DNA of 8,187 nt from an uncultured Clostridia bacterium (GCA_934271735.1 CAKQSB010000030.1:1-8187), one strand, 5' to 3'; counted from the first letter of the stretch, positions 1 through 6,120 are shown. Program-made: numbers and translations. The notes: generated by a model from the letters alone, not told the origin.

Positions 1-1095
1 GAAGAGTTCGATGATTGGTATCAAACGAAATACTCGGCAAATCTCAGCGCATACGTCGTTCTTACCGATAATATTTCTCTCGGCTGGACTTCGGCTTTCG
101 CAAACGACTATTCGGGACATTTCGAGGGAACGTTTGACGGCTGCGGTTATACCGTTGACGGCTTCCATACAAGTAAATTCGGATTTATTCCTTTCCTTTT
201 CGGAACGCTTAAAAACGTTGCGTTTACGAACGTAAAACTCGCGAATCCGGGCGTAGGCTTTATGGGTCACCAGACAGGCGGAACGGTCTCCGACGTCTAC
301 TATCAGGGCGAGCAGGCAGGTGCGAACGTTGCGGGCAGTACCAGCGCAGGTTCGTTCTACACCTGGACTTTGGGAAACCCCTCGGTCAAAAACCTCGTAA
401 TCTCGGTTACGAGAGTATGCGGCGCGGATTCGGACGCTTTCTCGAGAAGCAGGTACGCCAATATCGAAAACATATACGTCGCAAACAATTCCTCAATTGG
501 CAATACGGTTACGACGGGCGTAAATTATTACGCTTCGCACACCGAAATGAAGAATGCCGTAGCCGAACTCCCCGCAGGATTCGGCGATATGTGGACGATT
601 GATCCGTATGTCGGTTTAACGATGAAGTCGGCTGTCGGGAATTATTCGGTTAAATGGTCGGAAGAAACCTTATTTATGCATGGCGACGCAACGTACATGT
701 CTCAGGCTCACGCGGATATGGTGACGGAAGAAGGGACTCTGAACGGATTAAAGGTGTACGGCATTGCGCTTACCGATTACGCGGCTAACAAAACGTTTAT
801 GAGTTGGCGCAGTCTCGGTTTCTCGCAGTTTAACTTTGCGGTAAAAACTTCCGTAAAACAGGGAATGCTCGGAACGGCGATATCGCTTGACGCGGATACC
901 TGGACGTATCTTGTTTTCAAAAAGGGAAGCGACGATAAAATCCATTGCTACGTTTCGCTCGATAAGTATTTAGGATATCGCGAGGTTACGCTCGGCAATT
1001 ACGTGGGATGGTGCGGCAATACGGCGGATATGATTCGTTTCGGAGTTGCGGGAACGTTTAACGCTTACTTCACGGATATATTTACCGTGGCTTAA
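1..1095 (+). CDS. Secreted beta-helix / jelly-roll surface protein, C-terminal part (5' end outside window)
   Basis: The reading frame is open from base 1, so the gene starts upstream; 364 residues are visible before TAA. The first internal ATG (262) is not a credible start because coding-quality sequence runs straight through it. Visible residues about 15-90 have the pattern of bacterial beta-helix surface repeats: a 'LTDNISLG' strand, then 'GTFDGCGYTVDGF', then 'FGTLKNVAFTNVKL'. In such proteins a Gly-rich turn precedes a 'G-TFDG-GYT-' rung. Residues about 215-364 look like a separate, Trp- and aromatic-rich domain ('DADTWTYLVFKKG', ending 'GTFNAYFTDIFTVA'), possibly a jelly-roll carbohydrate-binding module; that assignment is inference. 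There is no LPXTG motif or C-terminal membrane anchor, so attachment would depend on the missing N-terminal part. It lies 69 bases upstream of a GH115 glycosidase on the same strand, which suggests a polysaccharide-binding role. It is certainly coding; its exact ligand is unknown. Confidence 0.85.
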   Translation, partial: EEFDDWYQTKYSANLSAYVVLTDNISLGWTSAFANDYSGHFEGTFDGCGYTVDGFHTSKFGFIPFLFGTLKNVAFTNVKLANPGVGFMGHQTGGTVSDVYYQGEQAGANVAGSTSAGSFYTWTLGNPSVKNLVISVTRVCGADSDAFSRSRYANIENIYVANNSSIGNTVTTGVNYYASHTEMKNAVAELPAGFGDMWTIDPYVGLTMKSAVGNYSVKWSEETLFMHGDATYMSQAHADMVTEEGTLNGLKVYGIALTDYAANKTFMSWRSLGFSQFNFAVKTSVKQGMLGTAISLDADTWTYLVFKKGSDDKIHCYVSLDKYLGYREVTLGNYVGWCGNTADMIRFGVAGTFNAYFTDIFTVA

Positions 1096-1110
1096 TTAAA
1101 AAAACGGAAA

Positions 1111-1142
1111 TCCGCCCGAGGGAACTTGTTTTCTCGGGCGGA
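1111..1142. terminator. 10-bp hairpin between the surface protein and GH115 genes; weak or minus-oriented terminator
   Basis: Arms TCCGCCCGAG (1111-1120) and CTCGGGCGGA (1133-1142) pair perfectly around a 12-base loop. On the + strand no T-run follows: the sequence goes to ACGAATATTATAAAGG and the next Shine-Dalgarno. An A-rich tract (about 1098-1104) lies on the other side, so read leftward the stem is followed, after a short gap, by a T-run. For rightward transcription this is more likely an attenuating or mRNA-stabilising intergenic hairpin than a full stop, so surface protein and glycosidase may be partly co-transcribed. Confidence 0.55.
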
Positions 1143-1164
1143 ACGAATATTATAAAGGATAAAA

Positions 1165-3159
1165 ATGCAATTATTCAACAGAGACGGATGCGTCGATATA
1201 TGTTTGAAAAACACCGATAAATATGTGCGGTTAGCCGTAAACGACCTTGCGGACGATTTTAAACGGGTGAGTACGGCTTGCGTTCGCCCGAAAATCGTTT
1301 CCGAAGAAACCGACGGCTGTATCGTGATAGAGGAAAACGGAAAAAACTTCGCCGAGCCATTGGCGGACGAAAGCTTTTCGATAAGAACCGACGGCGGTAA
1401 AATCAGAATTTCCGCAAACGGTTATCTCGGCACGATATGGGGGATTTATGCGTTTTCGGAAAAATTTCTCGGCGTGGACCCGCTTTATATTTTCAACGAC
1501 CTTGCAATCGTCAAAAAGGATACGCTTGAAATTTCGTCGGAGATAAATATCGAAGATAAACCCGAGGGTTTCGGATTCCGCGGCGTGTTTATAAACGACG
1601 AGGATTTTCTCGGCGGCTGGAAGGATGGCGGAAAGCTTCGCCACGTCGGCGGCGAATTTTATGCTCTGACCGTTCCCGAAGCGGTTATGGACAAGGTGGT
1701 GGAAACCGTCCTGCGTTTAAGGCTTAACCTCGTTATCCCCGCGACGTTTCTGAATATCGACAATCCGCCCGAAAAGGCTTTGGCGGACGCTGTGGCAAAA
1801 AGGGGGATTTACATTTCTCAGCACCACTGCGAGCCGCTCGGCGTTTCGTCTTTTTCGTTTGACGAATATTGCAAAAAACATGGCAAAAAAGGCAAGTTTT
1901 CTTATGCGGAAAGCCCGCTTTTGATGGAAGAAGTCTGGACGCATTATGCCGAAAAATGGGCGGAATACGACAACGTCGTGTGGCAGACAGGTTTGCGGGG
2001 TATGGGAGACGACCGTCCCGTCTGGCAGGATGATTTGCCCACGGAAGAAGTTTTAAAGGAAAGCGGCGAGTTTATAAGCCGCGCTTATGAAAAAGAGAAA
2101 GAAATTATTTTAAAAGCGACGAACGGCAAAGCGAAACACTTCACTTCCACGTTATGGATGGAAGGGGCCGCGCTTGTCGAAAAAGGTTATCTGGAATTCC
2201 CGAGAGGTGTTATAACGGTGTTTGCAGATACCGCTCCGACACAGCTTTTCGGGGACGAATACGACAAAATCGCAAGAGAAAGGGGCGAAAAATACGGAAT
2301 TTATTATCATTTGCAGTATTACGGTTGCGGACCGCATTACGTTCCTCAGACGGGGCTTGAAAAGCTTTGGTACAACATGAAGCTTGCCTATGATAAAGGC
2401 GACGATTCGTATTTTATAATGAACGTCGGCAACGTGAGAGAATTTACGTTCGAGCTCGGGGCGTACGCAAAGGCGGCGTGGAATATGAAAACGTTCTCGA
2501 ACGAAAAATATCTGAACGAGTATTGTTCTTTGTTCGGTAGCTCCGGCGACGATGTAAAAGCCGCCGTTTCCGATTATTTCGCAAGCTTTCCCGAACTCGA
2601 TTCTGAATATCTTGAAAAACACCTGAGCAAATATTTCAATTATACGAAAAAAGAACCACCGGAAGGAATTTCGAATTTCGTGCTGAAAGAGGGTAGCATT
2701 ATAGGCTACGGAATGCAGCTGGTCGGAAATTTCCGAGGAGATTTAAGCGACACGCTCTGCGGCGAGTATTACGGCGCTGTAAAATCGGTTTTAAGCCGCA
2801 GCGATGAAATATGCGAAAGGTTTGAAAAAATCGTTTGCGAGCTTAAAGAGCCGTTGAAAACGCACGTTCTGGTGAAATGGCTGCTTTCCGCCAAAACGCT
2901 CAACTGCATTTATAAATGGTATGTTTCTTTATACGAATCGAAAAAGTATTACGACGAGTATAAAAGCGAAGAGATGAAAACGGCAGTTTTTTCCGCCTGC
3001 GATTATCTTAAAGAACTTTTAAAATTTCGCAAATGCGCGGAATACGGTGAGTTTGAAAAATGGTACCGGGGCGACGTCAAGTTTAACATAAAATACAGAA
3101 TTATGGACGCGTACAGGCTTATAGGCTTAACACCCGATTCGGAAGTTCTGACAGACTAA
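1165..3159 (+). CDS. Glycoside hydrolase family 115-like alpha-glucuronidase
   Basis: The protein has 664 residues and starts at ATG 1165, with AAAGGA at 1154-1159 (5-base spacing). GH115 enzymes remove (4-O-methyl-)glucuronic acid from xylan. Family landmarks visible by eye are 'RGVFINDED' (139-147), 'HHCEPLGV' (220-227), 'GLRGMGDD' (276-283), 'VFADTAP' (352-358), 'YYHLQYYGCGPH' (380-391) and the segment 'MKLAYDKGDD ... FIMNVGNVREF' (405-427), which resembles the GH115 'MHLAY-G-D--WI-NVGD-K' block. The layout fits: an alpha/beta N-terminal domain (1-130), a TIM-barrel catalytic domain (about 135-445) and a helical C-terminal region (about 450-664). No signal peptide or membrane segment is visible, so it probably acts in the cytoplasm on imported oligosaccharides. 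Characterised GH115 enzymes are often 800-1000 residues, so this is a compact form lacking the usual extra C-terminal domain. Substrate specificity is inferred from family and context. Confidence 0.88.
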   Translation: MQLFNRDGCVDICLKNTDKYVRLAVNDLADDFKRVSTACVRPKIVSEETDGCIVIEENGKNFAEPLADESFSIRTDGGKIRISANGYLGTIWGIYAFSEKFLGVDPLYIFNDLAIVKKDTLEISSEINIEDKPEGFGFRGVFINDEDFLGGWKDGGKLRHVGGEFYALTVPEAVMDKVVETVLRLRLNLVIPATFLNIDNPPEKALADAVAKRGIYISQHHCEPLGVSSFSFDEYCKKHGKKGKFSYAESPLLMEEVWTHYAEKWAEYDNVVWQTGLRGMGDDRPVWQDDLPTEEVLKESGEFISRAYEKEKEIILKATNGKAKHFTSTLWMEGAALVEKGYLEFPRGVITVFADTAPTQLFGDEYDKIARERGEKYGIYYHLQYYGCGPHYVPQTGLEKLWYNMKLAYDKGDDSYFIMNVGNVREFTFELGAYAKAAWNMKTFSNEKYLNEYCSLFGSSGDDVKAAVSDYFASFPELDSEYLEKHLSKYFNYTKKEPPEGISNFVLKEGSIIGYGMQLVGNFRGDLSDTLCGEYYGAVKSVLSRSDEICERFEKIVCELKEPLKTHVLVKWLLSAKTLNCIYKWYVSLYESKKYYDEYKSEEMKTAVFSACDYLKELLKFRKCAEYGEFEKWYRGDVKFNIKYRIMDAYRLIGLTPDSEVLTD

Positions 3160-3202
3160 TCGGTTTGAACCGAATCAAATGGAATTGGCGGACAAATAAT
3201 AC

Positions 3203-3230
3203 AAAAAAGCGGCTACAAAACGTAGTCGCT
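3203..3230 (-). terminator. Minus-oriented intrinsic terminator-like hairpin
   Basis: AGCGGCTAC (3208-3216) and GTAGTCGCT (3222-3230) form a 9-bp stem, with one G.U pair, around a 5-base AAAAC loop. Read leftward the stem is followed directly by a T-run (the complement of A 3203-3208), the classic intrinsic terminator layout. Read rightward it is followed by GGAATGC and lacks a U-tract, so it would stop transcription after the glycosidase gene only weakly. No convincing minus-strand gene ends here. Confidence 0.55.
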
Positions 3231-3288
3231 GGAATGCTTTTCGGCAAAATTCTCGTTATTTTTTAAAAAGCAGTTTTATAACTCGCCA

Positions 3289-3332
3289 TAACCCCTTGAC
3301 AAATTTTAATATAGGGGGGTATAATGGGGTTA
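3289..3332 (+). promoter_or_regulatory. Sigma-A promoter of the RNase III-like gene, framed by a 7-bp inverted repeat
   Basis: TTGACA (3296-3301) and TATAAT (3320-3325) are perfect consensus hexamers with an 18-bp spacer, placing the start of transcription near 3332. TAACCCC (3289-3295) abuts the -35 and its exact reverse complement GGGGTTA (3326-3332) abuts the -10, so the core promoter sits between the arms of a dyad. The spacer ends in a G6 run (3314-3319). This geometry suggests a regulator-binding site. The G-run next to TATAAT recalls CsoR/FrmR-type operators, but no full operator of that kind is present. A Shine-Dalgarno (GAGGGAGAG, 3345-3353) and ATG 3361 follow. Confidence 0.8.
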
Positions 3333-3360
3333 CGACAAAACAAAGAGGGAGAGTATAGCA

Positions 3361-3882
3361 ATGTTGTCGACATATGAAGAGATGAGAGAAAAGGCAAGCA
3401 GATTTTATGAGGGTTTACAAATAAAAATACCTGAACAATATGTGTATTTAGCGGTAAGATCTTTGACAATGCCGCAGTATGCCAAAGAATATAAAGATAA
3501 ATACGGAGAGACAATAGGTGATCATACGGCTTTAGCGACGGTTGGAGATGCCGTATGCGGTGCATTTCTTATGTTGGATAGATATACAGATGAAAAAACA
3601 AAAAAAGAACTGACGGCAGAGGAAAAAGTCGTTACTAATGAGCATTTGAATCTTGTTGGAGAAAAAATATTGAAAGATCGGTTATTTGCGAAGAATAACG
3701 ATTTAGAGAAGAATAACGATTTAGAGAAGAATAACGATTTAGAATCGAAGAGCGAGAAAAAGAATAAAAAGGCTTACGCAACGGCTTTTGAGGCGGTTAT
3801 AGGTTTTATTGCTTGGTTGGATAAAAAACAAAATACAAATAACGCAGATAGAATTCTCAAGGAACAGTTATCAAATGTTTGA
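3361..3882 (+). CDS. Divergent RNase III / Mini-III-like domain protein
   Basis: The protein has 173 residues, is probably cytoplasmic, and has its own promoter and a purine-rich Shine-Dalgarno (3345-3353). Two blocks point to the RNase III fold: 'LATVGDAVCGAF' (58-69), like the family 'L-FLGDAVL' signature, and 'AYATAFEAVIGFIAWLD' (138-154), like the 'FEALIG' helix, with 'TNEHLNLVGEKI' (92-103) between them. D63 and E144 align with two catalytic acids. The other two positions of classical RNase III appear to be Ala59 and Thr141. Mini-III, which trims 23S rRNA precursors, also ends in a 'STAFEALLG' block, so the protein may resemble it. It has no dsRNA-binding domain. A (KNNDLE)x3 linker at 111-128 interrupts the domain between the two blocks. 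Base composition is lower in GC than the flanking genes (about 37% in a hand-counted 60-base sample, against 47-60% in samples from the neighbours), suggesting separate acquisition. Function is inferred from fold signatures only. Confidence 0.75.
   Translation: MLSTYEEMREKASRFYEGLQIKIPEQYVYLAVRSLTMPQYAKEYKDKYGETIGDHTALATVGDAVCGAFLMLDRYTDEKTKKELTAEEKVVTNEHLNLVGEKILKDRLFAKNNDLEKNNDLEKNNDLESKSEKKNKKAYATAFEAVIGFIAWLDKKQNTNNADRILKEQLSNV
3691..3744 (+). repeat. Three tandem copies of an 18-bp in-frame repeat
   Basis: The unit AAGAATAACGATTTAGAG occurs at 3691-3708 and 3709-3726 and, with one changed base at the end, at 3727-3744. Each unit encodes Lys-Asn-Asn-Asp-Leu-Glu. Because 18 is a multiple of three, copy-number change by slippage lengthens or shortens a charged linker without breaking the frame. 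Near identity at the DNA level implies a recent expansion. Confidence 0.95.
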
Positions 3883-4037
3883 CGGAGATTAGAAGAATGT
3901 TGACTAAGTGTAGACTTCTGTAATTGTTGTCAGTTGTAAAAAGTTACTTATCGTTCGACATACTCCCGAAAAGTGCCTTAAAAACGAGATTTTGTCGTAC
4001 ACACACATCTACGTTGACCGAAATTACCGATTTGGTC
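3883..4037. other. Non-coding stretch behind the RNase III-like gene, with one hairpin
   Basis: No open frame with a plausible start is seen here. The only clear structure is a 10-bp hairpin with one bulged G at its end: TTGACC (4014-4019) + AAAT (4021-4024), loop TACCG, ATTT (4030-4033) + GGTCAA (4034-4039). It runs directly into the next terminator hairpin and shares its last two bases with it. The sequence before the hairpin holds only short, weak complementarities. Confidence 0.5.
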
Positions 4038-4075
4038 AAAAAAGAGCCAAAAACAAGCGGTTTTGACTCTTTTTT
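4038..4075 (+). terminator. Intrinsic terminator, A/T-flanked stem
   Basis: AAAAAAGAG (4038-4046) pairs with CTCTTTTTT (4067-4075). One C/A mismatch follows, then CAAAA (4048-4052) pairs with TTTTG (4061-4065), leaving an 8-base loop. The six Ts at 4070-4075 act as the U-tract, and because the other side is A-rich the element could work in both directions. It most likely ends the transcript of the RNase III-like gene, about 155 bases after its stop. Confidence 0.7.
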
Positions 4076-4083
4076 ATATGTTA

Positions 4084-4235
4084 TTTGGCATTTTTGAGGA
4101 TTTTTCTAAGGCTAAAATATGTAAGTTGACCATGCCGTTTTCATTACTGATTTTGGCATTTTTGAGGATTTTTCTAAGGCTAAAATATGTAAGTTGACCA
4201 TGCCGTTTTCATTACTGATTCTGGCGTTTTTTGAG
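4084..4235. repeat. Two perfect 68-bp direct repeats plus a partial third copy
   Basis: Bases 4084-4151 and 4152-4219 are identical across all 68 positions, beginning TTTGGCATTTTTGAGG and ending TTTTCATTACTGAT. A degraded third copy starts at 4220 (TCTGGCGTTTTTTGAG) and fades by about 4235. Each copy holds GGCAT and ATGCC arms that could close a long loop, and a GTTGACC motif that also occurs at 4013-4019. No copy is coding. The array ends about 50 bases before the -35 of the leader promoter. Confidence 0.95.
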
Positions 4236-4286
4236 AAAAACAAGGTTTGAACTTATAAACAAATTGCGAAAAATGTTTAAAAATGC

Positions 4287-4315
4287 TTGACAAGAAGTTT
4301 TGCGGCGTGTATAAT
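4287..4315 (+). promoter_or_regulatory. Consensus sigma-A promoter of the surface-protein operon
   Basis: TTGACA (4287-4292) and TATAAT (4310-4315) are both perfect consensus hexamers at the ideal 17-bp spacing, preceded by TGC and an AT-rich upstream region. Transcription should begin near 4322, giving a leader of about 330 nt before the first start codon. A promoter this strong fits control applied afterwards, by the riboswitch and terminator in the leader. Confidence 0.92.
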
Positions 4316-4333
4316 CGAAGTACTAAAGGGGAA

Positions 4334-4366
4334 AAAGCGGAACAAACCGTTTGTAAATTCTGCTTT
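4334..4366 (+). ncRNA. 5' leader hairpin preceding the aptamer
   Basis: AAAGCGGAA (4334-4342) pairs with TTCTGCTTT (4358-4366), with one G.U pair. CAAA (4343-4346) pairs with TTTG (4350-4353) around a CCG loop, leaving TAAA (4354-4357) bulged. It would form about 12 nt after the predicted transcription start. It is not part of the usual c-di-GMP-I fold. A 5'-stabilising role is possible but unproven. Confidence 0.6.
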
Positions 4367-4377
4367 AGAAAAATGAA

Positions 4378-4493
4378 TACTTGTCGGCAAAACCGTCGTG
4401 AGGCGGTGACGCAAAGCCAAGGAACTTTATTACGAACGACGTGTCGTCTTGCGGAGATTGCAAGAATGAGAGTCTGCGTTTGGTAAAAGAGTA
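4378..4493 (+). ncRNA. c-di-GMP-I (GEMM-I) type riboswitch aptamer
   Basis: The GEMM-I core is recognisable. GGC-AAAA (4386-4392) pairs through GGC with GCC (4416-4418). P2 is CCGTC (4393-4397) / GGCGG (4402-4406), capped by a GTGA (GNRA) tetraloop. It is followed by the diagnostic GACGCAAAGCC (4408-4418) and then CAAGGAACT, which matches the family CC-GG--CT pattern. A short closing stem can form between TACTT (4378-4382) and GAGTA (4489-4493). The P3 region is larger than usual and holds two extra small hairpins (4436-4447; CTTGC 4448-4452 / GCAAG 4460-4464). The guanine and adenine that contact the ligand in the family appear conserved; the 3'-side cytosine could not be placed by eye. It sits between a consensus promoter and an intrinsic terminator, ahead of surface-fibre genes, as expected for a c-di-GMP sensor. 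A ligand variant (c-di-GMP-I-GGC/UAU or cGAMP class) cannot be excluded. Confidence 0.82.
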
Positions 4494-4498
4494 CGCCC

Positions 4499-4545
4499 GG
4501 TTGCAATATAGTATCGTTAAGGATACTAAGTTGCAACCTTTTTTT
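4499..4545 (+). terminator. Riboswitch-linked intrinsic terminator
   Basis: GGTTGCAA (4499-4506) pairs with TTGCAACC (4531-4538). After a 2x2 internal loop, TAGTATC (4509-4515) pairs with GATACTA (4522-4528) around a GTTAAG loop, and seven Ts (4539-4545) follow directly. It lies after the aptamer and 110 bases before the first start codon, so it is the expression platform. ATTGCAA (4457-4463, in the P3 region) is complementary to TTGCAAT (4501-4507) in the left arm and could act as an antiterminator. In that case a folded aptamer would favour termination, but the direction of switching is inference. Confidence 0.9.
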
Positions 4546-4655
4546 ATTGCCGAAAATCTTTAGTAATTGTACAACAACAGACCGAACCGGCAAAAAAAAT
4601 GAGCAAACAGGCAGCAAGCCGTTTGAAATAAAAAATTTTAAGGAGAGCATTGTAA

Positions 4656-5420
4656 ATGACACAACGAAAATCCGAAAGAAAGAACAACAAGAAATCAGCG
4701 GTTATCATAGCCTTATTGCTTGCATTGATCGCGCTTTTGTGCTATGGGGGATACACCCTCTCTAAGTACGTAACCGGCAGCAGCAAAACAGGTACGGCGC
4801 AGGTTGCCAAATGGGGTTATACCATGAAAGTAGACGGCAGCAACCTTTTTGGCAAAAACTATAAGTTTGACGGCGTAGCGAGCAAGGCAACCGCAGATGC
4901 CGACGGTCTTACCGTAAAAGCAAGCGGCGATTATAACGTAATTGCTCCCGGAACGACAGGTTCCATGACTTTTACGATTAAAGGGCATGCAGAAGTGAAA
5001 GCGTTGATTGCAATGGGAATAACTCCGGAAAAGGATATCATACTTAAAGTGCAGAAAACCGGCGGGGAAGAGATTGTATATAGCCCCGTTAAATGGACGC
5101 TCAAAAAGAACCGCGTTGTTGTAACCGGTGCGGAAAACACAACTCTTGAGGCAGTTGCCGCAACCTTCCACCACGATCCGGTTGTCGGCTTAAAAAAAGC
5201 AGGCGACGAATTAGCCGAAACAACTTACGAACTCATCTGGTCGTGGGCATTTGAAGGGACGGAAACTTTTACCGGTATAACCGTTAACGAACTTGACACG
5301 ATTTTCGGTCGTTGCGCAAACGACAAAAGTTACGCCGCTTACGGCGACTGGACGATAAACAAAGTCTGCACGGAAGTCATGTTTAAACTTGATATGCAGG
5401 TAACGCAATTTCATTTCTGA
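4656..5420 (+). CDS. TasA/camelysin-like SipW-type surface protein
   Basis: The protein has 254 residues; AAGGAG (4640-4645) lies 10 bases before ATG 4656. The N-terminus is strongly basic (about 1-13), followed by a hydrophobic helix (about 14-31), then 'GGYTLSKYVTGSSKTG-AQVAKWGYTMKVDG'. This arrangement is typical of proteins with SipW-dependent-type signal peptides, the family of TasA and camelysin, whose mature parts form biofilm-matrix fibres. The rest is a beta-rich, Gly/Thr-rich domain with no cysteine cluster, except a single 'GRCAN' and a 'VCTE' near the C-terminus, and no LPXTG. It is the first gene behind the c-di-GMP-type leader and therefore the direct target of that switch. The next gene starts 155 bases later with no clear promoter or terminator between, so co-transcription is likely. 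Fibre formation is inferred from family resemblance; no SipW peptidase is encoded in this window. Confidence 0.82.
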   Translation: MTQRKSERKNNKKSAVIIALLLALIALLCYGGYTLSKYVTGSSKTGTAQVAKWGYTMKVDGSNLFGKNYKFDGVASKATADADGLTVKASGDYNVIAPGTTGSMTFTIKGHAEVKALIAMGITPEKDIILKVQKTGGEEIVYSPVKWTLKKNRVVVTGAENTTLEAVAATFHHDPVVGLKKAGDELAETTYELIWSWAFEGTETFTGITVNELDTIFGRCANDKSYAAYGDWTINKVCTEVMFKLDMQVTQFHF

Positions 5421-5575
5421 TCGAGCGCGGTAAAAAACAAAATATTACAGAAGATAAACGGCACGGAAAGACGGACTTTACGGAATCAGGAAGCAAATAA
5501 AAATATTTTAAGCGATTAAGAAGAAATTTTGTCGGGCAAAACCGAAAAAACTAACCGCATTAACGGAGTAAGAAG

Positions 5576-6109
5576 ATGTTAAGAAACGAAGGAACAAAAA
5601 GAAGATACAACGCAAAATTAGCATTTGCGCTCGTTATCGTTTTCGCAACTCTTCTTGCTGCGGTCGGCGTTTCTTTTGCGAAAAATCTTTTATCATCAAG
5701 CGGCGGGGACAATGCGCAGGTTTCGGTTTTGATTATAGATTTAAAAGGAAGTTCTTCCGACAATTTGACGATTGACTGCGGACAAGGAATCAAGGTCGCC
5801 GAGTATGACTTTGCGGTTACGAATACAAAAGACGGAAAAACGGCGGAGACGTCCTTCAAATATGACGTGATCGTGACCTTAAACGAGGCATTACCAAGTG
5901 GGTTATCGATAACCGTAGACGGAAAGAGCGGTACGGTTTCGTCGGACGAAAAAACGGTTACGTTTACGGATGTCGGGCGTTTTGCGGCGGGAAATTCGCA
6001 AAAGCACGAGCATATTTTGGCTTTTTCCGTAGTTAACGCAAGTTTCTTGTCGCAGGATTATGCTTTTGCAAATACAAGCGTCTCGGTGCGTGCCGAGCAG
6101 GTTTGTTAA
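5576..6109 (+). CDS. Second small TasA-like SipW-type surface protein
   Basis: The protein has 177 residues; GGAG (5565-5568) lies 7 bases before ATG 5576. A basic N-terminus (1-14) leads into a hydrophobic segment (about 15-33), then 'SFAKNLLSSSGGDNAQVSVL'. The AQV sits at the same distance from the helix as in the preceding gene product, marking a shared N-terminal design. The mature part looks beta-sandwich-like: 'YDVIVTLNEALPSGLSITVDG' style strands (about 102-121), then a 'VTFTDVGRFAAGNSQKHEHILAFSV' style segment, written here only as landmarks within about 127-152. This resembles TasA/camelysin-like proteins in which a 'G-F-AG---H-H-L-F' motif precedes the last strands. It lacks anchor motifs. 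The next start codon is 17 bases after its stop, with a Shine-Dalgarno in the gap, so translation of the two is tightly linked. It may be a minor or accessory fibre subunit; that role is inference. Confidence 0.78.
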   Translation: MLRNEGTKRRYNAKLAFALVIVFATLLAAVGVSFAKNLLSSSGGDNAQVSVLIIDLKGSSSDNLTIDCGQGIKVAEYDFAVTNTKDGKTAETSFKYDVIVTLNEALPSGLSITVDGKSGTVSSDEKTVTFTDVGRFAAGNSQKHEHILAFSVVNASFLSQDYAFANTSVSVRAEQVC

Positions 6110-6115
6110 GCAGAC

Positions 6116-6120
6116 GGAGA
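6116..6120 (+). promoter_or_regulatory. Shine-Dalgarno that decides the start of the BspA-like gene
   Basis: GGAGA (6116-6120) touches the ATG at 6121 with no spacing, but lies 6 bases before the ATG at 6127. The second ATG is therefore the likely start. A further upstream TTG (6103) would overlap the previous gene and has no suitable site. Confidence 0.75.

Noticed and set aside
3691..4235. CRISPR array
   Set aside because: The 18-bp units are contiguous and coding, and the 68-bp units are contiguous without unique spacers; no palindromic repeat/spacer pattern is present.
4283..4486. 67-codon + strand ORF starting inside the leader promoter
   Set aside because: Its start precedes the predicted transcription start and it covers the structured aptamer; there is no Shine-Dalgarno or family signature.
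4180..4662. 160-codon minus-strand ORF across the leader region
   Set aside because: It lies antisense to the direct repeats, promoter, riboswitch and terminator, has no family resemblance, and its openness follows from those non-coding elements.
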